A stretch of 64,000 nucleotides of DNA from Thermomonas sp. S9 (GCF_024704365.1 NZ_JAJDFY010000001.1:1655001-1719000), one strand, 5' to 3'; numbered from the stretch's first letter, positions 41,100 through 52,000 are shown. Translations and numbers: made by a program. The notes: generated by a model not told the origin, from the sequence alone.

Positions 41100-42208
41100 T
41101 CAGAACCAGATCCGGATCCCCGCCACGAAGCGGGTGTCGTTGACGCCTTCGTCCGCCGCGCGACGAAAATCTGCAGTGCGACCGAAGGCGCGTTCATGAA
41201 CCACGCCGATGTACGGCGCGAATTGCCGGGTGAACTCATAGCGCAGGCGTAAACCGGCCTCGGCGGTGCTCAGACCGGAACCGATGCCGCGGCGTTCGTC
41301 GTTCTTGCCGTAGAAACTGACTTCAACCAGCGGCTGCAGGATCAACCGGTTGGTCAGCAGCGTTTCGTATTCGGCCTCCAGGCGCGCAGCGGTCTGGCCG
41401 GATTGGCCGAGATACGCGGTCGCTTCCACCTCGAACTTGTACGGCGCCAGGCCCTGCACGCCGATCGCAACGAAGTCCTGCGATGCGCCCGGTTTGAAGT
41501 CGTGGCGCACGCCGGCGACCACATCCCACCAGCGGGCGAATGCACGGCCGTACAGCACTTCGAGATCCGCGCCTTCGGTGTGCCCCCCTACTCGCTCGCC
41601 CTCGCTGCGCAGCTTCAGAGCTTGTTGAGATCGGTGCCGACCCAGGCTTGGCCTTCCCATGCCATGCCGGTGCCATCGTCGGTATCGAAGCCTTCGAGGC
41701 GGTTGAACAGCACATAGTGCTGCACGTCGTTGTCGTGCACAGGATGATAATTCGGTGGCGGGATGGCCGCTGCACGAACTTCATCCGTGAGTACCGGAAT
41801 CGGCGTGATGGGTTGGTCGGCGGGACGCGGCATGGCATGCCCTATCGCGGCGTGATCCATTGGCACCGGTTGGGCGGCGTCATGTCCCATGGCGCTGTGG
41901 TCCACGGCAGCCGGTTGCTGTGCCGGCATCGCGTGGCCCATGGCCGCGTGATCCATCGGTGCGGCGGGTACCGCTGCCTTCGTCTTCGGCGTGGCGGCGG
42001 GTTTGGCCTTCGGCTTTGGTTTTACCTTCGGTACGGCTTTCGGTTTGACCTGGTGCTGCGTGTGATCCTGCATCGCCGGCATTTGGTGCTGGGAATGATC
42101 CTGCGCAGCAGGCATCGGCATCTGGTATTGCGAGTGATCCTGTGCAGCGGCATTCAAGGCCAGCAGCAGGCCAGCAGCGAGTGGTGCGAGCGTCATGATC
42201 GTCTTCAT
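41100..42208 (-). pseudogene. copB: Outer-membrane copper resistance protein CopB, apparent one-base deletion near 41617
   Basis: From ATG 42208 the protein has a signal peptide, a Met/His-rich segment with repeats such as DHSQHQMPAMQDHTQHQ and MDHAAMGHAMPA, a Lys/Pro linker, and the start of the barrel domain to GTDLNKL, where TGA stops it at 41615. The next frame continues as LKLRSEGERVGG and ends at the normal terminal RIWF. Restoring one G (TGG AAG) joins both halves as 369 residues, the usual CopB size. CopB binds copper at the outer membrane and works with CopA. The ATG overlaps the copA stop (ATGA). Confidence 0.85.
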
Positions 42209-44094
42209 TCGTCGACCCTCACGGTGCGCATCATTCCCGCTTCCATGTGGTAGAGCAGATGGCAGTGATAGGCCCAGCTGCCGAGCGCGTCGGCCCGCAC
42301 GCGGTAACTGCGTCTGCTGCCGGGCGGCATGTCGATGGTGTGCTTGCGTACGAGGAAGTTGCCTTGATCGTCCTCGAGGTCGCTCCACATGCCATGCAGG
42401 TGGATCGGGTGCGTCATCATCGTGTCGTTCACCAGCACGATGCGCATGCGTTCGCCGTAGTTGAGTCGCAGCGGTTCGACGTCCGAGAACTTCTGCCCAT
42501 TGAAGCTCCAGGCGAAGCGTTCCATGTGACCGGTGAGGTGCAGTTCGATGTCGCGGCCAGGATCGCGCCCGTCTGGATCGTCGAAGGCACTCTTGAGCAT
42601 CGAATAGCTCAAGACCTTGCGTCCGTTGTCGCGCAGGCCGATGCCCGGATCATCAAGCCGTGAACTGACCACCATGGCCTGGTTGTCGACCAGCGGATTG
42701 CGCGTTTCGCTGGCCGGGTGCGTGACCGTGCTCCCGGAATCCATGCCGGCCATCGAGCCATCTTTCATGGTCGCCATGTCGTGACCTGCATGCGGATCGG
42801 CATCGGCCGGCTTCGACGTCTGCGCCATCGCGCCATGATCCATGCCGGCCATGCCCATGTTGGCGCCACAGCTCATTTCCATGCCCTTGCCGCCGGACAT
42901 GTCCATGCCACCCATGCTTCCGTGATCCATGCCCATGTCCTGCATGGTCAGCAGCGGACGAGGATCGACCGGCGGAATCGGCGCACGAAGCCCTTCGCGC
43001 ACGGCCAGCGTGCCGGCGACGAAACCGGTGCGGCCCATGTCCTGCGCGAAAATCGTGAAGGCATCCTGCCCCGACGGCTCGACGATCACGTCGAAGGTTT
43101 CGGCAGTGGCGATGCGGAACTCGTCGATGGTGACTGGATGCACGTACTGGCCATCGGCGGCCACTACGGTCATCTTCAGGCCGGGTATCCGCACGTCGAA
43201 ATGCGTCATCGCCGAACCGTTGATGAAGCGCAAGCGGATCTTCTCGCCGGAGCGGAACAGGCCGGTCCAGTTGCTCAGCGAGGTCTCGCCATTCATCAGG
43301 TAGGTGTAGGTGTTCGCATTGACGTCCGACAGGTCGGTCGGCGACATGCGCATCTGTCCCCACATCTTGCGGTCGTCGATCGTGGTCGCAAGACCATTTC
43401 GCTCAGCATCACGCAGAAAATCCCCGACCGTGCGCATGTAGTAGTTGTCGTACATCGACATCTTCTTCAGCCGCGCGAACAGCCGTGTGGGGTCCATGTC
43501 GGTCCAGTCGGACAGCATCACCACGTAGTCGCGGTCGTAGGCGAACGGTTCAGGTTCGATGGGATCGATGATGAGCGGGCCGTAGAGCCCGGCCTGTTCC
43601 TGGAATCCCGAATGGCTGTGGTACCAGTACGTACCGCCCTGATTCACCTTAAACCGATAGTGGTAGGCCTCGCCCCGGTGGATGCCGTCAAAGCTCAGCC
43701 CAGGCACACCGTCCATGTTGGCCGGCAGCAGGATGCCGTGCCAATGGATCGAGGTTTCATGGCCAAAGATCGAGCCTTCCGGCAGCGCATTGGAGACACG
43801 CAGGTTGACCGTCGTACCCTCGCGCCAGCGCAGCAGCGGTGCTGGAATCGAGCCATTGACGGTGACTGCTGGACGCGTGCGCCCGGTGAAATTCATCGGC
43901 GTCTCGCCGATGGTCAGGTCGAACTCGGTACCCGACAGGACATTCGGATTACCGGGGCCTTTGAGCGCCCAACTGAGTTTGGGCCAGAGACCCAGGCTGG
44001 CCACAGCACCATCCGCGGCCAACCCCTGCACGAATCGCCGCCGCGACGGTTTGAACAACCCGTCGGCATTGCGGCCGAAAGCATCGGAAGACAT
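42205..44094 (-). CDS. copA: Periplasmic multicopper oxidase CopA
   Basis: The 629-residue oxidase has a twin-arginine signal (SRRRFVQGLAADGAVASLGL, about 17-36), three cupredoxin domains and the copper-ligand motifs: HWHG (about 121) and HSHSG in the first domain, HPIHLHG and HCHLLYHMEAGM at the C-terminus. A Met-rich insertion (MQDMGMDHGSMGGMDMSGG) at about 385-435 is the CopA copper-binding region. It oxidises Cu(I) and sequesters copper in the periplasm. copL lies upstream, copB overlaps downstream. Confidence 0.95.
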   Translation of the reverse strand: MSSDAFGRNADGLFKPSRRRFVQGLAADGAVASLGLWPKLSWALKGPGNPNVLSGTEFDLTIGETPMNFTGRTRPAVTVNGSIPAPLLRWREGTTVNLRVSNALPEGSIFGHETSIHWHGILLPANMDGVPGLSFDGIHRGEAYHYRFKVNQGGTYWYHSHSGFQEQAGLYGPLIIDPIEPEPFAYDRDYVVMLSDWTDMDPTRLFARLKKMSMYDNYYMRTVGDFLRDAERNGLATTIDDRKMWGQMRMSPTDLSDVNANTYTYLMNGETSLSNWTGLFRSGEKIRLRFINGSAMTHFDVRIPGLKMTVVAADGQYVHPVTIDEFRIATAETFDVIVEPSGQDAFTIFAQDMGRTGFVAGTLAVREGLRAPIPPVDPRPLLTMQDMGMDHGSMGGMDMSGGKGMEMSCGANMGMAGMDHGAMAQTSKPADADPHAGHDMATMKDGSMAGMDSGSTVTHPASETRNPLVDNQAMVVSSRLDDPGIGLRDNGRKVLSYSMLKSAFDDPDGRDPGRDIELHLTGHMERFAWSFNGQKFSDVEPLRLNYGERMRIVLVNDTMMTHPIHLHGMWSDLEDDQGNFLVRKHTIDMPPGSRRSYRVRADALGSWAYHCHLLYHMEAGMMRTVRVDE

Positions 44095-44206
44095 GTGAAC
44101 TCCATCAAAGTGTCATAGGCCAGCACAAGCGCTGGACCACTGCCTGCAAAGCACGTCGAACGGCGACGCGCGCAAGCGAACCGGCGCCCGGGGCGCCAAA
44201 GGACAC

Positions 44207-44635
44207 TTAGCCGATGGGAGGTCGGATCAGATGGGGCAACGGTGGTGTTGCATGGCCCAAGGCCATCGATCGCACGCTACCGACATGCAGCAGGGCGGTG
44301 CCCTGGAAGGCCATCACCGGCACCATGGCGGCCGCCTGATGCACGCATGCACAGGTACAGGTGCTCGACTTGCAGCAATCGGGTGACTGGCCGGGTTGCT
44401 TGTCCTTGGTAGCCGTTGCCGCATCGGCCGCATCCTGCGAATGCGCGGGCTGCCCGTCGTGGTGGCATGGCATCTCGGACTCGGCACTCGCCATAGGCGC
44501 GACCGGAGTACTTGCGGCTTCATGCCCATCCGCGTGCATCTGCATCATCTGCACAGACGCCATGGCCGAGGCTGCCCCGTTGAATACCAAGGCAACGCAC
44601 AGCAACAGACGCAACAGGATGGCGCGGGTGGACAT
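44207..44635 (-). CDS. copL: CopL-family metal-binding regulatory protein
   Basis: The 142-residue protein has a signal-like N-terminus (LRLLLCVALVFNGAASAMAS, about 8-27), a His-bearing middle (MQMHADGHEAAS; CHHDGQPAHS), then the Cys/His cluster SPDCCKSSTCTCACVHQAAA and the end LPHLIRPPIG. This matches CopL, the first gene of the xanthomonad copLAB cluster, required for copper-inducible copAB expression. It precedes copA by 112 bases. AAGTAAGG lies just before the ATG. A weak promoter-like pair (TTTACC, 17 bases, GTTAAA) lies upstream within 44636-44680. Confidence 0.85.
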   Translation of the reverse strand: MSTRAILLRLLLCVALVFNGAASAMASVQMMQMHADGHEAASTPVAPMASAESEMPCHHDGQPAHSQDAADAATATKDKQPGQSPDCCKSSTCTCACVHQAAAMVPVMAFQGTALLHVGSVRSMALGHATPPLPHLIRPPIG

Positions 44636-44704
44636 GGCCTTACTTTAACTCGCGAGCGTGCTCAGGGGTAAAGGAATCATGAATAGCACGAGCCTATCTC
44701 TGGA

Positions 44705-44965
44705 CTATGGTGAAGGGTTCAACACCCACGGCCCAATGAAGTTACTTGCCGGGAAGACGACCCCCGCTTCGACTTGGAAAGTTTCCACACCCTCGACCTG
44801 TTTGAGAAGGTCCTTCTTCTGGCGGAGGGACAACTCATTCCAACGTAGTAACAGCGCGGCCAATAAATCGTCTTCGGTGTAGAGGAACGCGGGAGGAATC
44901 CCCAGTACCTCCGCCAACCGCTTCGCGGTCTTGAGTTGGGGCTCGTGTTTGCCTCGCTCGTCGTG
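44705..44965 (-). pseudogene. XRE-type helix-turn-helix regulator, C-terminal fragment
   Basis: About 85 residues are recognisable: ERGKHEPQLKTAKRLAEVLG (the end of an XRE helix-turn-helix), IPPAFLYTEDDLLAALLLRW and ELSLRQKKDLLKQVEG, ending at 44705. The first helices are missing: beyond about 44965 the frame runs antisense through copD. The gene is therefore truncated at the joint with the copD fragment. Confidence 0.65.
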
Positions 44966-45571
44966 CTCGGATGGCAGCGCCGCCGCGGAAAGGTGGAGTC
45001 CGCATTTCCGCGGCTGGCAATGCTGGCGGGCGGCGCACTTGCTACGCTGGCATGGAACGGCCACGCCGCCGCCGGTGAAGGCGCGTCCGGTGCGCTGCGG
45101 CTTGCTGCGGGCCTGGTCCACCTGCTCGCGGCAGGCGGCTGGGTTGCCGCGGTACTGGTGTTCCTGGGCCTGCTCCTGCGCAGGGAGGCGGTCTCCGGCA
45201 GTAGGCGCCTTCGAGCGACGCATGATCTTCTGCACGGATTCTCGACGCTCGGCACGATCTTCGTTGCTGCGCTCATCGTGTCTGGCATCGCGCACTACGG
45301 TGATCTCACCGCATGGTCGTTGTCGACACTGCTCCAGAGCACGTACGGGAACCTGCTGCTGGTGAAGCTTGCCCTGTTCGGAGGAATGCTGGGCCTGGGT
45401 GCATTGCACCGCTGGACGCTGGTGCCGCGTCTGGGACGCGCCCTGGCCAGCGGCGATCCTGTGCAGGAAGTGCGGGCCCTGCGGCAGAGTGTCGCGGCTG
45501 AGGCCACACTGGCCATCCTGATCTTGATCGTCGTTTCGGTGCTGGGAACGCTCAGCCCCGCGGCTGCCTGA
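44936..45571 (+). pseudogene. copD: CopD copper-resistance membrane protein, 5'-truncated
   Basis: About 211 residues remain of a CopD inner-membrane protein (normally near 300): LAWNGHAAAGE, then AGLVHLLAAGGWVAAVLVFL, a helix GTIFVAALIVSGIAHYG, the LVKLALFGGMLGLGALHRW helix and a final VAAEATLAILILIVVSVLGT. The N-terminal helices are absent and the frame starts at a TTG at the joint with the XRE fragment, with no ribosome-binding site. The 3' end is intact. Intact CopD imports copper with CopC; this copy is probably not functional. Confidence 0.75.
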
Positions 45572-45654
45572 GCGCGATGGCGCATAGTCTTGATGGTTCC
45601 TCCCCGCCGAGCATCGGCACGAACTCCCCCGCCGTCTCCGTGCTTGACCAGAAA

Positions 45655-45668
45655 TTGATCTGGATCAG
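45655..45668. promoter_or_regulatory. FNR/Anr-type box upstream of the second copper block
   Basis: TTGATCTGGATCAG matches the FNR/Anr consensus TTGAT-N4-ATCAA at 9 of 10 conserved positions. It lies about 41 bases before the ATG of the gene at 45703; a TAAGCT -10-like box follows at 45691-45696, which would place the start of transcription close to that ATG. One site only, so chance is possible. The remainder of 45572-45702 holds nothing recognisable. Confidence 0.4.
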
Positions 45669-45702
45669 TTTCACCGGATCAGAAAAAGAGTAAGCTCCGA
45701 CC

Positions 45703-46122
45703 ATGATCCGCCTTCGCCATCGGAACTGGTTCAAGCGCACTGCCCTCCTCGCGATGGTGGCGTTGCTCTGGTCCCAGTTCGCACTGGCCGGTCATGGCGG
45801 CTGTCTGGATCTCAAGGTCACAACCGCCGCAGTCGCGGCCGACGCGGACACCCACCACGACCACGGTCACGGTTGTGGCGCCGAGCTTCCCTCGGCTGAC
45901 GAGGCACTGTGTACCGCGCACTGCAGCGAAGGCGACCTCTCGGCAGACAGCGGACGCATCCCGCCGGTTCCGCCGCTGCTTGTCGGCGTGTGGTTCTCCT
46001 GGTTCGCGGTCGCGGAAGTCGCGGACGGTGGCCCCGGGGTTACGTCCACATGGGTCGATTCGCCACCCACGCCTGCCTGGCACCGACCCACCGCGCATCC
46101 CGCGGCCCTCCTGCTGATCTGA
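45703..46122 (+). CDS. Small exported Cys/His-rich protein leading the second cus operon
   Basis: The 139-residue protein has a signal-like segment (TALLAMVALLWSQFALAGHG, about 13-32), a His-rich stretch THHDHGHGCGAE (about 50-61) and EALCTAHCSEGD (about 68-79), then a Pro-rich hydrophobic part. The LCxxHC motif and position before cusCBA are shared with the protein at 26717. A periplasmic metal-binding role is likely; the exact function is unknown. Confidence 0.6.
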   Translation: MIRLRHRNWFKRTALLAMVALLWSQFALAGHGGCLDLKVTTAAVAADADTHHDHGHGCGAELPSADEALCTAHCSEGDLSADSGRIPPVPPLLVGVWFSWFAVAEVADGGPGVTSTWVDSPPTPAWHRPTAHPAALLLI

Positions 46123-46247
46123 TGCCCGAACGCTGACTGCGCCGCACGCCTGTGCGGTGCAGTGCTGTGCGTTCGTGCCGTGCGCGTCACGGCATGTGTT
46201 CCTGCCCCGGCCGAGCGACTGCGTCGCGTCGGCCCAAGGACACTGAT

Positions 46248-47570
46248 ATGGCATCTCCGTTCTACCTGTGGCAGGCCAGCCGCCTGCACTGCCACCCGCT
46301 GTCCTGCCAGCGGCCACCGCGGCGGCGCCTGCTCGCCTGCGTGCTCGCCGGCGCCTTGTGGGCGCTGGCGCTGCCGGTGACCGCAACCGAGCCCATCCCG
46401 GGACACAGTCTCGAGTCGATCCGGACCTGGGTGCTCGAACACAACCCCGAGCTTCGGGCCATGGGCTTGGAAACCCAGGCTGCCGAAGCGCGGATCCTGC
46501 CGGCGGGCGCCCTGCCCGACCCAATGGCCTCAGTGGGATTTCGCGGCCTCGATCCGGACAAACCCTGGCGCACTGTCGGTGCCGAGCGTGAGGTCAACTA
46601 CGCGCTGCGCCAGCGCTTCCCGCTCTGGGGCAAGCGCGACCTGGCGCGGACTGCGGCCAGCCAGAACGCGGTCGCGATCGGGCTCGATCGCATCACCGCG
46701 GCGCGCGACCTGCTGTCCGACGCCGAGGCGGCCTACGCACGTTATTGGCATGCCGATCAAGCGGTAGCCGTGCTCGATCGCCGCATCGCCCTGCTCCGCC
46801 AGGTCGAAGAGATCGCGGGAGTGCGCTACGCCCTTGGCCGCGCGCCACAGCAGGATGCCATCCGCGCCCAGGTCGAGCAGACCAGCCTGCAGCGCGAGCG
46901 GATCGAACGCCTCGCCGCCAAGCAGGAGGCGGCCGCCACCTTGAACGCGGTGCTGGGGCGCCGTTCCGATGCACCGCTGGCGGCTCCCGACGAGGCGCCG
47001 CGCCTTGCCGTCCGCAGCGCTTCGCTTGCCGAGGCTCTGGACGCCGCCGACACGCACCCCGCGGTCCGTTCGCAGCAGGCCCGCGCCGAGGCCGCGCGCA
47101 CGAATGTGGTGTTGCAGCGTCGCAACCGCTTTCCCGACATCACCGTCGGCGTGGGTGCGATGCAGCTGGGCAACGGCATCCAGAGTACCGAGCTGATGCT
47201 CGAGGTGGAGATCCCGTTCCAGCAGCGCGCCCGCCGCGAGCGCGAGCGCGAATCGCGCCTGCTCGAGGAAGCCGCGCTGGCCCGCAGGGACGCCACGCTG
47301 CGGGCCGTCGAGGAGCGAGGCGCTTCCGCCTGGTCGCAGTGGACCAGCGCCCGCGAACGCCGGCAACTGATCCAGAACACGCTGCTGCCGCAGGCCGACG
47401 CCACCTGGCAGTCGGCGCTGGCGAGCTACCAGGTCGGCGAAGTCGACTTCGGGACGCTGCTGGAAGCACTCAATGAATGGCAGGGCGCCGATCTCGCACG
47501 GGTCGATGCATTGCGTGACGAACTGTTGGGCGCCGCCGCCGTGCGCGCCATCGAAGGAGATATCCGATGA
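46248..47570 (+). CDS. cusC: CusC-type outer-membrane channel (TolC family), second copy
   Basis: The 440-residue protein has a signal segment (LLACVLAGALWALALPVTAT, about 28-47) and two OEP repeats with long helices (TAASQNAVAIGLDRITAARD; QQARAEAARTNVVLQRRNRF). The ATG at 46248 is favoured; the upstream extension is low in protein character. It overlaps cusB by ATGA. It differs clearly from the channel at 27182, so the two cus blocks were acquired separately. Confidence 0.88.
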   Translation: MASPFYLWQASRLHCHPLSCQRPPRRRLLACVLAGALWALALPVTATEPIPGHSLESIRTWVLEHNPELRAMGLETQAAEARILPAGALPDPMASVGFRGLDPDKPWRTVGAEREVNYALRQRFPLWGKRDLARTAASQNAVAIGLDRITAARDLLSDAEAAYARYWHADQAVAVLDRRIALLRQVEEIAGVRYALGRAPQQDAIRAQVEQTSLQRERIERLAAKQEAAATLNAVLGRRSDAPLAAPDEAPRLAVRSASLAEALDAADTHPAVRSQQARAEAARTNVVLQRRNRFPDITVGVGAMQLGNGIQSTELMLEVEIPFQQRARRERERESRLLEEAALARRDATLRAVEERGASAWSQWTSARERRQLIQNTLLPQADATWQSALASYQVGEVDFGTLLEALNEWQGADLARVDALRDELLGAAAVRAIEGDIR

Positions 47571-49096
47571 CCCGTGTCCAGACCCTGTCGCTCGCCATCG
47601 GCGTCGCACTCGCCGCCCTCACCACAGGCTGGATGGCCGGCCGCGCGACCAACGATTCGCCGACCGCAGCTACATCCGCCGAGGCGCCTGCCGCGGAGCG
47701 CAAGGTGCTTTATTACCGAAATCCCATGGGGCTCCCCGACACCTCGCCGGTGCCGAAGAAGGATCCGATGGGCATGGACTACGTTCCGGTCTATGCCGAC
47801 GACGCGCCGCCGGCGGCGCAGGGCACGGTGGTGCTGCCGCCGGACAAGGTGCAGGCGCTGGGCGTGCGCACGGAAGCGGTTTCGCGCGGGGCACTGTCCG
47901 CCACCGTGCGCACCAGCGGCACGGTCGAGGTCGACGAGACCCGACAGTACGTCATTGCCCCGCGCTTCGAAGGCTGGGTGGAGCGGCTGTACGCGAACCA
48001 GACCGGCATGCGAGTCCGCGCCGGGCAGCCGCTGCTATCCGTCTACAGCCCGCAGTTGGCTGCGGCGCAGCAGGAATACAGGCTCGCTGACGAGACCGCC
48101 CGCAGGCTGGCCGGATCCGATCCCGCCAGCGCGGCATCGATGACCCGCCTACGCGATGCCGCCCGTACCCGCCTGCGCAACTGGGAAATCAGCAATGCGC
48201 AGATGGGCAAGAAGGCCCTGGTCCTCACCGCGCCGGCAAATGCGGTGGTGATCGAAAAACCGGTGGTCCAGGGCGCCCGGTTTGAGGCGGGCGAGACCAT
48301 CCTGCGCCTGGCCGACCTGTCGATGGTGTGGGTGGTCGCCAAGGTGCCGGCGGCGCAGGCCGCGGGCATAGCAATCGGCCAGCCCGCCCGCTTTGAAACC
48401 GTAGCCCTGCCAGGCCAGGTGGCCAAGGGCAAGGTCACCTTCGTGCAGCCCGTCATCGATGCAATGACGCGCACCGTGGACGTGCGCATCGCATTCCCCA
48501 ATCCCAACGGCGACCTGCGGCCCGGGCTCTACGGGACGGTGCTGCTCGAGGCGCCGGGGACCGGCCCGGTGCTCACCGTTCCGCGTTCGGCCGTGCTGGA
48601 CAGCGGCACGCGCCAGATGGTGCTGGTTGAGACCGGCGCGGGCCGTTTTGCACCGCGCGACGTGACCCTGGGTCGTCGCGGCGGCGAGCGCATCGAGATC
48701 CTCGACGGGTTGTCTGAAGGCGAACAGGTCGTGGTGTCCGCCAACTTCCTGATCGACGCCGAAAGCAACCTGCAGTCGGCACTCAAGGGGCTTGAGGGTC
48801 ACGCAGGACACGGGTCGCCCTCCGGCACCAGTGAAGATCCGCAGCGCGAACAGTCAGGCGATGGCTCCGCCGACCCGCACGCCGGCCATGGTGCCGAGGC
48901 AGCGGATCCGCACGCCGGGCACAGCGAGGAGGCGGCTGACCCACATGCCGGCCATGCCATGCCTGCGGCGCCGGCGGATGCGCCGGCTCCCGCCAGCGCC
49001 CTTGACGCACCTGCCGGTCAAGACGGCCATGGCAGCCACGGGATGATGAGCGACCACGCCGCACCTACTTCCCCCACCGGGCACGAGGGGCACTGA
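47567..49096 (+). CDS. cusB: CusB-type adaptor with His-rich C-terminal repeats
   Basis: The 509-residue adaptor has an N-terminal anchor (LSLAIGVALAALTTGWMAG, about 5-23), a heavy-metal-binding domain with YYRNPMGLPDTSPVPKKDPM (about 46-66), lipoyl, hairpin and barrel domains, and a tail (about 400-509) with repeated DPHAGH units (ADPHAGHGAEAADPHAGH) and GHGSHGMMSDHAA. The tail should bind copper or silver and is much longer than in the CusB at 28486. Start and stop: ATGA overlap with cusC, and one base before cusA. Confidence 0.9.
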   Translation: MTRVQTLSLAIGVALAALTTGWMAGRATNDSPTAATSAEAPAAERKVLYYRNPMGLPDTSPVPKKDPMGMDYVPVYADDAPPAAQGTVVLPPDKVQALGVRTEAVSRGALSATVRTSGTVEVDETRQYVIAPRFEGWVERLYANQTGMRVRAGQPLLSVYSPQLAAAQQEYRLADETARRLAGSDPASAASMTRLRDAARTRLRNWEISNAQMGKKALVLTAPANAVVIEKPVVQGARFEAGETILRLADLSMVWVVAKVPAAQAAGIAIGQPARFETVALPGQVAKGKVTFVQPVIDAMTRTVDVRIAFPNPNGDLRPGLYGTVLLEAPGTGPVLTVPRSAVLDSGTRQMVLVETGAGRFAPRDVTLGRRGGERIEILDGLSEGEQVVVSANFLIDAESNLQSALKGLEGHAGHGSPSGTSEDPQREQSGDGSADPHAGHGAEAADPHAGHSEEAADPHAGHAMPAAPADAPAPASALDAPAGQDGHGSHGMMSDHAAPTSPTGHEGH

Positions 49097-49097
49097 C

Positions 49098-52000
49098 ATG
49101 CTTGGCCGTCTCATTGAATGGTCGGTACGCAACGTCTTCCTGGTGCTGGTGATGGCGCTGGCGATCGTCGCCGGGGGCATCTACGCGCTGACGAACACGC
49201 CGCTGGACGCCCAGCCGGACCTCTCGGACGTACAGGTGATCGTGTTCACCGAGTACCCAGGGCAGGCGCCCCAGGTGGTCGAGGATCAGGTCACCTATCC
49301 GCTGACCAGCGCCCTGCTTGCAGTTCCGAAATCGCGAGTCGTCCGCGGCTTCTCGTTCTTCGGCGCCTCCTTCATCTACGTCATCTTCGAGGAAGGCACC
49401 GATCTCTACTGGGCGCGCTCACGCGTGCTCGAAAACCTCAACGTCGCGTCGAAGAACCTGCCGCCCGGCGTGGCACCCGCACTGGGCCCTGACGCCACCG
49501 GCGTGGGTTGGGTCTATCAGTACGTCCTCAAGAGTGACCGCCACTCGCTGGACGAACTGCGCGCGATGCAGGACTGGTATCTGCGCTACCAGCTGACCAC
49601 CGCGCCCGGGGTGGCCGAGGTCGCCAGCGTCGGTGGCTTCGTGCGCCAGTACTCGATCACAGTCGATCCGGTGCGGCTGCGCGCGTTCGACATCCCGATT
49701 TCGCGGGTGTCCGAGGTGATCGCTGCAAGCAACCGCGACGTTGGCGGCCGTGTGATCGAAATGGCCGAGACGGAGTACATGGTGCGGGGCCGTGGCTACC
49801 TGCGCGGCATCGAGGACATCGAGAACCTGGTGCTGCGCGCCGAAGGCGGCGCACCGGTGCTGATCGGCGATGTTGCCCGGGTCGAGCTTGTGCCCGATGA
49901 GCGCCGCGGGATCGCCGATCTGGACGGCAAAGGTGACGTGGTGGGCGGGATCGTGATTGCGCGATTCGGCGAGAATGCCCTAGCCGTGATCGACGGGGTG
50001 AAGGACAAGATCGCCCAGCTTGCGAGTGGACTGCCGGAGGGCGTCAGCGTGCAGGCGGTCTACGACCGCTCCGACCTCATCGTGCGTGCGATCAAGACCC
50101 TGCGCACGACCCTGCTCGAGGAGAGCCTGATCGTCGCGCTGGTGTGCCTGGTGTTCCTGTTCCATGCGCGCAGCGCGCTGGTGGCGATCGTCATGCTGCC
50201 GGTCGGCGTGCTGATCGCGGTTATCGCGATGCGTGTGCTGGGCATGAACTCCAACATCATGAGCCTGGGCGGCATCGCGATCTCGATCGGCGTGATGGTC
50301 GACGCGGCGATCGTGATGATCGAGAACGCGCACAAGCACATCGAGCGCGGCGACGGCTCTCGCAGCCGCACCCAGCTGATCATCGACGCCTGCCGCGAAG
50401 TCGGGCCGGCGCTCTTCTTCAGCCTGATGATCATCACCGTCTCCTTCCTTCCCGTGTTCGCGCTGGAGGCGCAGGAAGGCCGCCTGTTCAAGCCGCTGGC
50501 CTTCACCAAGACCTTCGCCATGGCCGGTGGCGCGCTGCTGTCGGTGACGCTGGTACCGGTGCTCATGCTGCTGTTCGTGCGCGGCAAGATCGTGCCCGAG
50601 CACAAGAATCCGGTGAACCGGTTCCTGGTGGCGGCCTATCGGCCCGTGATCGACGTCGTGCTGCGGCATCGCATGGCCACGATCGTGCTCGCGCTGGTCG
50701 TCCTGTTCGCCAGCCTGTGGCCGGCATCGCGCGTGGGAAGCGAGTTCATGCCCACGCTCAACGAGGGCACGCTGCTGTACATGCCCGCGTCGCTACCGGG
50801 CATGTCGGTGACCAAGGCCTCCGAACTGCTGCAGCAGCAGGACCGGGTCATCAAGGGTTTCCCGGAAGTGGAATCGGTGTTCGGCAAGGCGGGGCGCGCC
50901 CTGAGCGCCACCGATCCGGCGCCGCTGGAAATGTTCGAAACCGTCATCAACCTCAAGCCCGAGGACCAGTGGCGCGACGGCATGACCACCGACAAGCTCA
51001 TTGCCGAGATGGACGCGGCGCTGAAGTTCCCGGGTGTCGCCAACTCCTGGACGATGCCGATCAAGGCCCGCACCGACATGCTGGCCACCGGCATCCGCAC
51101 GCCCGTGGGCATCAAGATCTTCGGTAACAACCTGGATCAGCTGGCGGCCCTGGCCACCGAGATCGAAGCCGTGGTACGGCAGGTGCCGGGGACGACCAGC
51201 GCCTTCGCCGAACGCCTGACCGGTGCCTACTACCTCGACATCACCCCCGACCTGGCCAGCCTGGCCCAGTACGGCGTGACTCTGGGCGAGGTGCAGGACG
51301 TGGTGGCGGCAGCGCTGGGTGGCGAGATGGTCACCACCATCCTGCAGGGCCGCGAGCGTTTCAGCGCGATCGTGCGCTATCCGCGCGAACTGCGCGACGA
51401 CCCGCAGCGCATCGGGACCCAGGTGCTGGTGCCGGTGCCCGGCGGTGCGCAGGTGCCGCTCGGCGAGTTGGCGAAGATCGAGGTTAGGAAAGGGGCGCCC
51501 AGCATCCGCACCGAGAACGCCATGCTGGCCGCATACATCTATGTCGATACCCGCGAAAGCGACCTCGGCCGCTACGTGAAGGCGGCGCAGGAAGCGGTCA
51601 CTCGACAGGTGCAGTTCCCATCGGGCTACTACGTGACCTGGAGCGGTCAATACGAGTACATGCAACGCGCCGCCGAAAAAATGCGGGTCGTCATTCCGGT
51701 GACGCTGGCGCTGATTTTCCTGCTGCTGTACCTCAACTTCCGCCGCGTCACCGAGTCGCTGATCGTGATGCTGTCGGTGCCGTTCGCCCTGGTCGGCGGT
51801 ATCTGGCTGATGTGGCTGCTCGACTACAACACCAGCGTCGCGGTTATCGTGGGCTTCATTGCATTGGCCGGCGTCGCCGCGGAAACCGGCGTGGTGATGC
51901 TGATCTACCTCAACCACGCACTGGAGGCGCGCGCCGCGCAGCGGCAGGCCGAAGGCCGCCCGCTGGATGCACGGGACCTGCGCGAAGCGATCATTGAAGG

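Noticed and set aside
48880..48960. Short tandem DPHAGH-coding repeats as a possible CRISPR or regulatory repeat
   Set aside because: The repeats are in frame within the His-rich tail of CusB and vary in sequence and spacing.
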